Shown here in pieces: positions 19,192 to 26,765 of a stretch of DNA of 33,007 nucleotides. The stretch is from NCBI GenBank assembly GCA_020061585.1, contig JAGUXX010000233.1, positions 1 through 33,007 on the forward strand, read 5' to 3'. Position 1 is the first letter of the stretch. The number at the start of each line of letters is the position of its first letter. The stretch is from Betaproteobacteria bacterium. GTDB taxonomy: Bacteria > Pseudomonadota > Gammaproteobacteria > Burkholderiales > Thiobacillaceae. The notes below the pieces were generated by a model, which made no database searches, had not been told where the DNA came from, and saw only the letters and a list, made by a program, of their open reading frames with translations. A program made the translations under genes and the position numbers.

Positions 19192-21075
19192 TTAGAAGCC
19201 CGTTGTGGCATGGTTCGACGGGCGCGGTGACCTGGTTCGACGGCGGTGGCGGGGGCTTCGGCGGCGTGGTCGACAGCGGCAACAGCCTGGTCGGCACGAT
19301 GGCCGGCGACAACGTCGGTTCCAGTTCCATCACCACGATCTACAACAGCGGAATCTACGATTACGTGGTGGTCAGTTCGAACTGGAACGGCGGCCGTGGC
19401 GCGGTCACCTTCGGCCACGGCGACACCGGCGTGTTTGGCGAAATCAGTAGCCAGAACAGCCTGGTTGGCACGACGGTCGGCGATTTCGTCGGCTCCTTAG
19501 GACTGACCTCGCTGTCTAGCGGCCATTACGTGGTGCGCAGCTCAAGCTGGGGTGGAGGCGCCGGCGCGGTGACCTTCTTCAACCGCGCCAGCGGCGCGGT
19601 GGGCGAGGTCGGCGCGGCGAACAGCCTGGTCGGCTCGACCAGTACCGACAACGTCGGTTCCGGCGGCGTGCAGAGCATCTACGACAATGGCACCTACAAC
19701 TATCTGGTGTTGAGTCCGAACTGGAACGGAACGATGGGTGCGGTCACCTTCGGCAATGGCGCGACCGGCGTCAGCGGCCTGGTGTCGGCTGGCAACAGTT
19801 TCATTGGTGACCAGAGCGGCGACAAAGTCGGTTCCAGCGGCATCACCACGCTGAACAACAGTGGCGGCTACGCCTATCTGATCAGAAGCCCGTTGTGGCA
19901 TTCATCTAGGGGCGCGGTGACCTGGTTCGATGGCGGCGGTGTCGGCTTCGGTGGTGTGGTCGGCGCCGGCAACAGCCTGGTCGGCACGACAGCCGGCGAT
20001 AACGTCGGTTCCAACTCCATCACCACGTTCTACAACAGCGGAATTTACAACTATGCGGTCGTCAGTTCGAACTGGAACGGCGGCATTGGCGCGGTGACCT
20101 TCGGCGATGGCGACACCGGCGTGTTCGGCGAGATCAGCAGCCAGAACAGCCTGGTTGGCACGACGGTCGGCGATGCCGTCGGTTCCGGCGGCGTGCAGAG
20201 CATCTACGACAACGGCAGCTACAACTATCTGGTATTCAGCCCGAACTGGAACGGCACGCGGGGCGCGGTCACCTTCGGCAACGGCGCGACCGGCATCAGC
20301 GGGCTGGTGTCGGCTGGCAACAGTTTCATCGGCGACCAAAGCGGCGACAAAGTCGGTTCCAGCGGCATCACCACGTTGGCCAACAGCGGCGGCTACGACT
20401 ACCTGATCAGAAGCCCGTTGTGGCATGGATCGACGGGCGCGGTGACCTGGTTCGATGGCGGCGGTGTCGGCTTCGGCGGCGTGGTCGGCGCCGGCAACAG
20501 TCTGGTCGGCTCGACGGCCGGCGACAACGTCGGTTCCAGCTCCATTACCACGATCAACAACAGCGGAATTTACGACTACGTGGTGGTCAGTTCGAACTGG
20601 AACGGCGAGCGCGGCGCGGTCACCTTCGGCAACGGCGCGACCGGCGTCAGCGGCCTGGTGTCGGCTGACAACAGTTTCGTCGGCGACCAGAGCGGCGACA
20701 AAGTTGGTTCCAGCGGCATCACCACGCTGTTCAACAGCGGCGGTTATGACTATCTGATCCGCAGTCTCGACTGGCATGACGGGGCGGGCGCGGTCACCTG
20801 GTTCGACGGCTCCGGTGTCGGCTTCGGCGGTGTGGTCGGCGCCGGCAACAGTCTGGTCGGCGGCAATCCGGGCGATCAGGTCGGTTCCAGCATCTCCACG
20901 ATCTACAACTACAACAATGGCGCTTATTTCTACGATTACATCGTCAACAGCCCGAACTGGAATGGCGGTTTTGGCGCCCTGACTCTCGGCAGCGGGACAA
21001 CTGGCGCAAGCGGTTTGGTATCCACCAACAACAGCATTGTCGGTATGCAAAGCGGTGATCTGTCAGGCTGGAATT
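17380..21075 (+). repeat. About 21 tandem propeller-like protein repeats in TpsA
   Basis: The motif NS(L/F/I)(V/I)G occurs 21 times between about 17530 and 21034, on average every 58 codons. Each unit follows GDxVGSxGI, then YxYLVxSPxW, then GAVTFxxxxTGVxGxVSAxN. From about 18920 to 20780 the DNA of the units is nearly identical over long stretches (for example the SGGVQSIYDNGTYNYLV block near 18975 and 19665, and GDKVGSSGITTL near 19130, 19820, 20345 and 20697), implying recent duplication or homogenisation. Alternation of VTF and VTW types suggests a higher-order unit of several blades. Confidence 0.9.
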
Positions 21076-23069
21076 ACCAGACCTTGTCGACCGGCCGTTA
21101 TCTGTTCAAGTTGCCCGACTGGGCTGACGCCGCGGGCCGCCTGCTGGTCTGGTCCAGCGGCGCCGGCGGCGGCAGTTCGAGCTGGGGTTATGGCGACGAT
21201 CCGGGCGGCGATGTCACCATCAGTTCCGCGCAAATCGCCTTGATCGCCAGTACCGGCACCGATGTGCTGTTGCAGGCGCATAACGACATCACGCTGGCGG
21301 AAAACAGTGACATCGTGATCAGCCGTACGAACGGCAATGGCGGCGATCTGCGACTGGAGGCGGGACGTTCGATCCTGTTGTACAGCGACATCATCAGCGA
21401 TGGCAACATCTATCTGACGGCCAACGATACGGCTGACATCGATACGCCAGAGAACGGCGTTTTGGCCGAACACCGCGATAGCGGCGTCGCGGAAATCACC
21501 ATGGCGGCCGGTACATCCATCGAGTCGGAACAGGCTGTGGGAATTTACATGCTTGGCGGACTGAACGCCGGCACGGCGGGCGGCATCACCCTTGCGACGC
21601 TGCGCGCGATGGACATTGATTTTCTCGGCAATGTGTTGGTCACGAATAATGGCTGGCTGGGCGGCAGCGGCCTGATCACCGGCGATCTGAACGTGATCAA
21701 CGCCACCTTCGCGCCGGGCCAATCTCCCGGCGCGGTATCCATCACCGGCGACCTGATACTGGGCGAAGGCAGCATACTGCAGATCGAATATGGCGGTGTG
21801 GAAGCCGGCCAGTACGACACCATAGCGGTTGCTGGCACCGCTGTGCTGGGCGGCGATCTGGAACTGTTGAGCTATGAAGGCTATACGCCGCCCGCGAAGC
21901 TGGATGTCGCGTTCCTGTCCTCCGCCGCGGTATCGGGCAGATTCGCTACTGTCAGCGGCCCGCTTGCCGGCCTCGTGCCGGAACCGGGCGCAGCTATATC
22001 TGAGCCGGTTGACGATTTGCAGTCGACGTTGCAGGAATCGCTGGAAACGACGGTTACCTTCGCGCAGCTCGAAGTTGTGGATACCGACCAATCGCTGCAG
22101 GCCTTGCTGGAACAGGCGGTCGAGGGTGAGGTGGTCGGCGCCACCGAACAGATACAGGCCGCCGCGACACAGCTTGCCGAAAAGCGCGAGACGCGTTTGC
22201 AGACCTTCTCGCAAGCTATTTCCGAGTTGCGCCTCAATCCCGGCGCCGCTGATGTCGCGGAGTGCGCGGCCGGGCAGGGCGAATCCGGCGGTGCCTGCCT
22301 GGTTACCCGCAAGCAGAAGGATCTGGACCGGCTGATCGCCGATGCGCCGACGGATACCCGCAAGCGCATCGCTTTGCTGATCGGCAATGATGCGTATAGC
22401 GGCGAGATCCCCGCTTTGTCGACGCCGATTTCCGATGTCGAGGCGGTCGCTGCCACGCTGAAGGACAAGCATGGTTTCGAGGTGGTCGTGCTGCGCAACG
22501 CCGGCAAGGCGGACATCATCCGCGAGATGAATCGTCTGGCGACCGGCACGGTAGTGGCCGATAGCGTCATGATCATGTATGCCGGCCATGGTTATCAGGA
22601 AGAGGGCGCGCGCGGCATGGGTTACTGGATACCGGTCGACGCCAAGGCGGATTCCGCCGCCGGCTGGGTTTCCAATCAGGATATCAGCAAGCTGCTGTAT
22701 GCCATTCCGGCCAGGCAGGTGATGCTGGTTTCCGATAGTTGCTTCTCCGGTTCGCTGACCCGCGAGCAGCGCGTCAAGGTGGCCAAGGGCTTGAAGCGCG
22801 AGGAAGTGTTGAAGCAGCGTTCAGTGCTGGTGCTGTCGTCCGGCGGCGAGGAGCCGGTGACCGATGAAGGCCATGACGGCCATTCGATCTTTGCCTGGAA
22901 TCTGCTCAAAGTGCTGGGTTCCGCTGAGCAGGGCTTGACCGGCTTCGAGCTGTATCGGCAGGTGCATGAAGGCGTCATCAAGGAGTTCCCGCAGCAACCG
23001 CAATTCGGCGCATCGATCTTCGCCGGACACAAAGGTGACGGAGATTACTTCCTGGACCGGTTGAATTAA
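19125..23069 (+). CDS. TpsA exoprotein, C-terminal part with caspase-like C14 peptidase domain (after frameshift)
   Basis: This continues the repeats in the next frame. Adding one base near 19125 joins it to the first part as a single 2482-residue protein. After the last repeat (about 21075) comes a beta-helix and autotransporter-like passenger (GDLNVINATFAPGQSPGAVS, an exported adhesin motif), then a helical linker (about 22010-22330). The last about 240 residues are a caspase/C14 domain: KRIALLIGNDAYSG, catalytic His in MYAGHGYQ (codon 22587-22589) and catalytic Cys in VSDSCFSGS (codon 22740-22742), then VLSSGGEEPVTDEG and HSIFAWNLL. Both catalytic residues are present, so the domain should be an active Arg/Lys- or Asp-type clan CD peptidase; specificity is unknown. 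An internal ATG at 19203 has no ribosome binding site. Confidence 0.88.
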   Translation, partial: SGDKVGSSGITTLENSGGNAYLIRSPLWHGSTGAVTWFDGGGGGFGGVVDSGNSLVGTMAGDNVGSSSITTIYNSGIYDYVVVSSNWNGGRGAVTFGHGDTGVFGEISSQNSLVGTTVGDFVGSLGLTSLSSGHYVVRSSSWGGGAGAVTFFNRASGAVGEVGAANSLVGSTSTDNVGSGGVQSIYDNGTYNYLVLSPNWNGTMGAVTFGNGATGVSGLVSAGNSFIGDQSGDKVGSSGITTLNNSGGYAYLIRSPLWHSSRGAVTWFDGGGVGFGGVVGAGNSLVGTTAGDNVGSNSITTFYNSGIYNYAVVSSNWNGGIGAVTFGDGDTGVFGEISSQNSLVGTTVGDAVGSGGVQSIYDNGSYNYLVFSPNWNGTRGAVTFGNGATGISGLVSAGNSFIGDQSGDKVGSSGITTLANSGGYDYLIRSPLWHGSTGAVTWFDGGGVGFGGVVGAGNSLVGSTAGDNVGSSSITTINNSGIYDYVVVSSNWNGERGAVTFGNGATGVSGLVSADNSFVGDQSGDKVGSSGITTLFNSGGYDYLIRSLDWHDGAGAVTWFDGSGVGFGGVVGAGNSLVGGNPGDQVGSSISTIYNYNNGAYFYDYIVNSPNWNGGFGALTLGSGTTGASGLVSTNNSIVGMQSGDLSGWNYQTLSTGRYLFKLPDWADAAGRLLVWSSGAGGGSSSWGYGDDPGGDVTISSAQIALIASTGTDVLLQAHNDITLAENSDIVISRTNGNGGDLRLEAGRSILLYSDIISDGNIYLTANDTADIDTPENGVLAEHRDSGVAEITMAAGTSIESEQAVGIYMLGGLNAGTAGGITLATLRAMDIDFLGNVLVTNNGWLGGSGLITGDLNVINATFAPGQSPGAVSITGDLILGEGSILQIEYGGVEAGQYDTIAVAGTAVLGGDLELLSYEGYTPPAKLDVAFLSSAAVSGRFATVSGPLAGLVPEPGAAISEPVDDLQSTLQESLETTVTFAQLEVVDTDQSLQALLEQAVEGEVVGATEQIQAAATQLAEKRETRLQTFSQAISELRLNPGAADVAECAAGQGESGGACLVTRKQKDLDRLIADAPTDTRKRIALLIGNDAYSGEIPALSTPISDVEAVAATLKDKHGFEVVVLRNAGKADIIREMNRLATGTVVADSVMIMYAGHGYQEEGARGMGYWIPVDAKADSAAGWVSNQDISKLLYAIPARQVMLVSDSCFSGSLTREQRVKVAKGLKREEVLKQRSVLVLSSGGEEPVTDEGHDGHSIFAWNLLKVLGSAEQGLTGFELYRQVHEGVIKEFPQQPQFGASIFAGHKGDGDYFLDRLN

Positions 23070-23116
23070 TGTCGATCCGCCACCGCAATATTCGATTCTT
23101 TTTGGAGGTATAGACC

Positions 23117-24862
23117 ATGAAAAAAACCTATAGCTTGCTGTTTTTCCTGCTGGCGTTCGTCGCCGGCTTCGCCCAGGCCGCGACCGCAACGCTGGTGCGC
23201 GACCAGGACCTGTTGTCCAGTCCGCGGGTCGGCGCGCCGGTGGTCGGCAGAGTCGGCAAGTCGACTTCGGTCGAGGTGTTGCAGCGCCAGTCCGGATGGG
23301 TGCAAGTGAGCACGCAAGGACATGTCGGCTGGGTCCGGATGCTGGCGATCAAATCCGGCGCGGCTTCGGGCTCCACTTCCTTGGGCAACCTGCTGGCATC
23401 CTGGTGGAACCGGGCAAAACCGGGCGACAGTTCACGGGTGACGGCAATCGCCGGCTTGCGCTCGTTGCCCAAGCCGCAGCCCGCCTCGCATGCGTTGATC
23501 ATGGCGATCGGCGAATACGGCGGCGGTCTGGCGCCGCTGCCCGCGGCGGCTCAGGACATCGACGCGGCGGTGATGATGGCCAACGGCATGGGCGTGCCGG
23601 AAGAAAACATCGTGGTGCTGCAGGATGGAGAACTCAAGCTCGATGCCATGCGCGGCGCTCTGGAAGGGCTGACGCAGCGGATTCTGTCTGGCGATCAGGT
23701 ATTCATTTACTTCTCCGGCTATGGAACCCGCGTGCCGGTTGCCGACGCATCCGGTAATCGTTGCGCGGAAGGATTGCTGGCGGCCGACGGCGGAGTGCTG
23801 ATCGATCAGGAATTCGAGGCGCTGTTCAAACGCTTGTCACAGAAGGCGCGTCGCGTCTTGACCTTCTTCGATGCCAGCCATTCGGCGGGCGCCGCGACGC
23901 GCGCGGTAGATATGGGGTTGATCAAGAACGGTTTCAAAGCCAAGTATTCCGCCAAACCGAATACCTCCGCCTGCGAAACATCCGGCGGCGGATTGAGTCT
24001 GGCGGCAAGCACTCGCGCGCTGGGCGCCGGCGCGGAGAATTTCATTCATGTTTCGTCCGCGCGTGCCGATCAGGTTGCACTCGCGGAACCAGGCAAGGGC
24101 AGTCTGGCGACGCAGGCCTGGCTGCAATGTCTGAGCGAGGGCGCCCGGGATCTCGATGCCAGCGGCGGTATTTCGATCAGTGAAATGGGTAGTTGCGCGC
24201 AGGAACAGATCAACCTGAAGGTGGCCGCTGGTGGCGGGACGTCGCCGCAGACGCTGACCTTGACCGGCAATCAGGCCCTGATCGTTGGCGCCTCGGGTGG
24301 TTCCGACGCGGCCTCGTCCGGCGCCAAAGCCGCATTGCAGGATGTCTACGCCAACCGTGACGCGCGTCGCCAGGTGACGCTCACCGCGAACCCGACCGAC
24401 ATGCGCATCCGCACTGACAAACTCGGCCTGACCCTGACCTCCAGCCATGCCGGATTCGTCTACCTGTTGATGGTCGACAGCAGCGGCAAGACGTTCGACA
24501 TGCTGTTCCCGAACAAGCGCGACAATGCCAATTACATCCGTGCCGGAGAAACGCTGTATCTGCCGCGTCCGGGTTGGGATGTGATTGCCGGCGGCCCGCC
24601 CGGGCAGAATTCGGTGCTGGCCATCGTCAGTGATGCGCCGCGTGATTTCAGCAAGCTCGGCATGCGCCCGGCCGGACCGTTTTCCTCGGTAGAAGCCGGC
24701 GCGCAAGGCGCCAACCATGATATCCAGTTGGCTGTCGCCAGTACCTCGAATGCCGACAAACCGGCCTGTCGCGCGGTCGGCAAGCAACGCGCGCTGCTGG
24801 TGGTCGAGGATTGTTCGGATGCTTACGGCGCGGCGATGGTGACGATCAATGAAGTGAACTGA
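23117..24862 (+). CDS. Exported SH3 + pseudo-caspase + DUF4384-like protein
   Basis: A 581-residue protein with signal peptide (MKKTYSLLFFLLAFVAGFAQA). Residues about 24-80 are a bacterial SH3 domain (VEVLQRQSGWVQVSTQGHVG, WVRMLAI). Residues about 125-385 have the caspase fold pattern (HALIMAIGEYGGGLAPLPAA, then AQDIDAAVMMANGMGVPEEN), but the catalytic His is Tyr (YFSGYGTRV, residue 202) and the catalytic Cys is Ser (FFDASHSAG, residue 254), so peptidase activity is not expected. About 425-510 resembles DUF4384 (LTLTSSHAGFVYLLMVDSSG, then MLFPNKRDNANYIRAGETLY). It follows the TpsA-caspase gene by 47 bp with strong GGAGG, so it may regulate or act as decoy or partner of that caspase. Confidence 0.88.
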   Translation: MKKTYSLLFFLLAFVAGFAQAATATLVRDQDLLSSPRVGAPVVGRVGKSTSVEVLQRQSGWVQVSTQGHVGWVRMLAIKSGAASGSTSLGNLLASWWNRAKPGDSSRVTAIAGLRSLPKPQPASHALIMAIGEYGGGLAPLPAAAQDIDAAVMMANGMGVPEENIVVLQDGELKLDAMRGALEGLTQRILSGDQVFIYFSGYGTRVPVADASGNRCAEGLLAADGGVLIDQEFEALFKRLSQKARRVLTFFDASHSAGAATRAVDMGLIKNGFKAKYSAKPNTSACETSGGGLSLAASTRALGAGAENFIHVSSARADQVALAEPGKGSLATQAWLQCLSEGARDLDASGGISISEMGSCAQEQINLKVAAGGGTSPQTLTLTGNQALIVGASGGSDAASSGAKAALQDVYANRDARRQVTLTANPTDMRIRTDKLGLTLTSSHAGFVYLLMVDSSGKTFDMLFPNKRDNANYIRAGETLYLPRPGWDVIAGGPPGQNSVLAIVSDAPRDFSKLGMRPAGPFSSVEAGAQGANHDIQLAVASTSNADKPACRAVGKQRALLVVEDCSDAYGAAMVTINEVN

Positions 24863-24873
24863 TGTGAACTGAT

Positions 24874-26751
24874 GTGAACACCACCGGCATGGCGTCCGCT
24901 GACCTGGTTGGCGCTGAAGCGCCAACGACTCCGCTGTCCCCGAGGATGGGGGACGCCGGATTCGTAAGCGCTGAAGCGCCAACGACTCCGCTGTCCCCGC
25001 AAATGGGGGACGCCGGATTCGTAAGCGCTGAAGCGCCAACGACTCCGCTGTCCCCGCAAATGGGGGACGCCGGATTCGTAAGCGCTGAAGCGTCAACGAC
25101 TCCCTTATCCTCCGGGGTGTCGCTGGAGCGGCTGGAACGGCTGGTCACAATTGGTATTGAACTGTCCAGCCAGCGTGATCTCGACGCCTTGCTGAGTCAG
25201 ATACTTGAGGCGGCGCAGGTGCTGACCCATGCGGATGGCGGCACGATATATCTGATACGTAAAAAGCAACTGGAGTTCGCCATCATCCGCAACCAGTCGC
25301 TGGGCATCCATCTGGGCGGACGCGGCGGGAAAGCCTTGGCGCATGATCCGATCCCGATGTATCTGGCGGATGGCAGTCCCAACCTTTCCACGGTTTCCGC
25401 ATCGGCGGCGATCTCCGGCAAAACCATCAATATCGCCGATGCCTATGATTCCTCGGAATTCGACTTTTCCGGTACACGGCGTTTCGATGCGCTCAATGGC
25501 TATCGGTCGCAATCCTTTCTGACCGTGCCGATGAAGGACCATGAGTCCAAGGTGATCGGCGTCCTGCAATTGATCAATGCGCTGGATAGCGACACCGGCG
25601 AGATCATTCCTTTCGATCATGACGATCAATATCTGGTCGAATCGCTTGCCTCGCAAGCGGCGGTGGTGATGAACAACCGGCAGTTGATCGAACGACTGGA
25701 GGAGTTGTTCGTCGCGTTCATCAAGCTGATCTCGAATGCGCTGGACGAGAAATCACCCTATACCCACGGCCATTGCCAGCGCGTACCGGAAATCACCATG
25801 CTGCTGGCGGATGCGGTCAGCCGTACCGAGCAGGGACCCTTCAAGAATTTCAGCCTCTCGGCAAAAGACCGGCGCGAACTGGAAATCGCGGCGTTGATGC
25901 ACGATTGCGGCAAGATCACCACGCCGGTGCATATCGTCGACAAATCCACCAAGCTGGAAACCATCTTCGACCGGATTCATTTGCTCGATGCCCGGTTCGA
26001 GGTGATTCGGCGCGATGCCCGCATCCGCGCGCTGGAAGCGCAACTGGCCTCGCCGGGTATCGCGGCTGCGCAAGCCGCGCTGGAAGAATACGAGCAGTTC
26101 CGCGCGGCACTCGATCAGGCCCGTGATTTTCTGCGCCAAGCCAACGTCGGTGGCGAGTTCATGTCGCCGGACATGCAGGCCAGGGTGCGTGATATCGGTC
26201 AGCGCTATCACTGGCGTAATCCCGCCGGTGAAGTCGTGCCGCTGCTGTCCGAGGAGGAGGCGGACAAGCTGTGTATCGCCAAGGGCACGTTGTCGGCCGA
26301 GGAACGCGAGATCATCAACTATCACATCGTATCCACCATCCACATGCTGGAGGCTTTGCCCTGGCCGGCGCACCTGCGCAATGTGCCGGAGTTTGCCGGT
26401 GGACATCATGAACGCATGGATGGCAAGGGCTATCCGAAGGGACTGACCCGCGAACAGATGTCGGTGCAGGCGCGGATCATGGGCATCGCCGATATCTTCG
26501 AAGCCCTGACCGCCTGCGATCGCCCCTACAAGCCGGGCATGACTTTATCGCGTTCACTGGCTATTCTCGGGCGCATGAAGCTGGATAATCACATCGATCC
26601 CGATCTGTTCGATGTTTTCGTGCGCGAAAAAGTGTATCTCCAATATGCTCGCGCGTTTCTCAAGCCGGAACAAATCGATACGGTCGATGATTCCGCCATT
26701 CCCGGCTATACGGGAGCGGCATTGCCAACCGATAACACGCAGAAACTCTAG
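24874..26751 (+). CDS. GAF / HD-GYP cyclic-di-GMP phosphodiesterase-like protein
   Basis: A 625-residue cytoplasmic protein. A GAF domain occupies about residues 88-240 (DADGGTIYLI-like THADGGTIYLIRKKQLEFAI and SFLTVPMKDHESKVIGVLQL). The HD-GYP domain follows: HDCGK at 343-347 and HHERMDGKGYPKGL with GYP at 519-521, so the motifs for c-di-GMP hydrolysis are present. Between them is an unusual insertion of about 100 residues, rich in helix. The start is doubtful. GTG 24874, 11 bp after the previous stop, yields an N-terminus made of the 57-bp repeats; a GTG at 25117 would start just before VSLERLERLVTIG and skip them. It is probably co-transcribed with both neighbours. Confidence 0.88.
   Translation: MNTTGMASADLVGAEAPTTPLSPRMGDAGFVSAEAPTTPLSPQMGDAGFVSAEAPTTPLSPQMGDAGFVSAEASTTPLSSGVSLERLERLVTIGIELSSQRDLDALLSQILEAAQVLTHADGGTIYLIRKKQLEFAIIRNQSLGIHLGGRGGKALAHDPIPMYLADGSPNLSTVSASAAISGKTINIADAYDSSEFDFSGTRRFDALNGYRSQSFLTVPMKDHESKVIGVLQLINALDSDTGEIIPFDHDDQYLVESLASQAAVVMNNRQLIERLEELFVAFIKLISNALDEKSPYTHGHCQRVPEITMLLADAVSRTEQGPFKNFSLSAKDRRELEIAALMHDCGKITTPVHIVDKSTKLETIFDRIHLLDARFEVIRRDARIRALEAQLASPGIAAAQAALEEYEQFRAALDQARDFLRQANVGGEFMSPDMQARVRDIGQRYHWRNPAGEVVPLLSEEEADKLCIAKGTLSAEEREIINYHIVSTIHMLEALPWPAHLRNVPEFAGGHHERMDGKGYPKGLTREQMSVQARIMGIADIFEALTACDRPYKPGMTLSRSLAILGRMKLDNHIDPDLFDVFVREKVYLQYARAFLKPEQIDTVDDSAIPGYTGAALPTDNTQKL
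24907..25113. repeat. 57-bp tandem repeats (about 3.6 copies) at the 5' end of the HD-GYP gene
   Basis: Units at 24907-24963, 24964-25020, 25021-25077 and a partial, diverged unit from 25078. In the coding frame each encodes the 19 residues VSAEAPTTPLSPQMGDAGF. Each unit holds two palindromes: GCGCTGAAGCGC and GTCCCC-GCAAAT-GGGGAC. Being a multiple of three, copy number changes keep the frame. Open frames on the other strand here are shadows. Confidence 0.9.
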
Positions 26752-26765
26752 GAGCCGCTTCCGCC

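Noticed and set aside
19902..22589. Long minus-strand open frames (382 and 508 codons) inside tpsA
   Set aside because: They are antisense shadows; their repeats mirror the plus-strand repeats, which match a known protein architecture.
15622..23069. Two separate genes for the exoprotein halves
   Set aside because: One base restores a continuous frame, the repeats run across the junction, and the second part lacks a signal peptide and a ribosome binding site.
24907..25113. CRISPR array at the 57-bp repeats
   Set aside because: Units follow each other without spacers and there are no cas genes.
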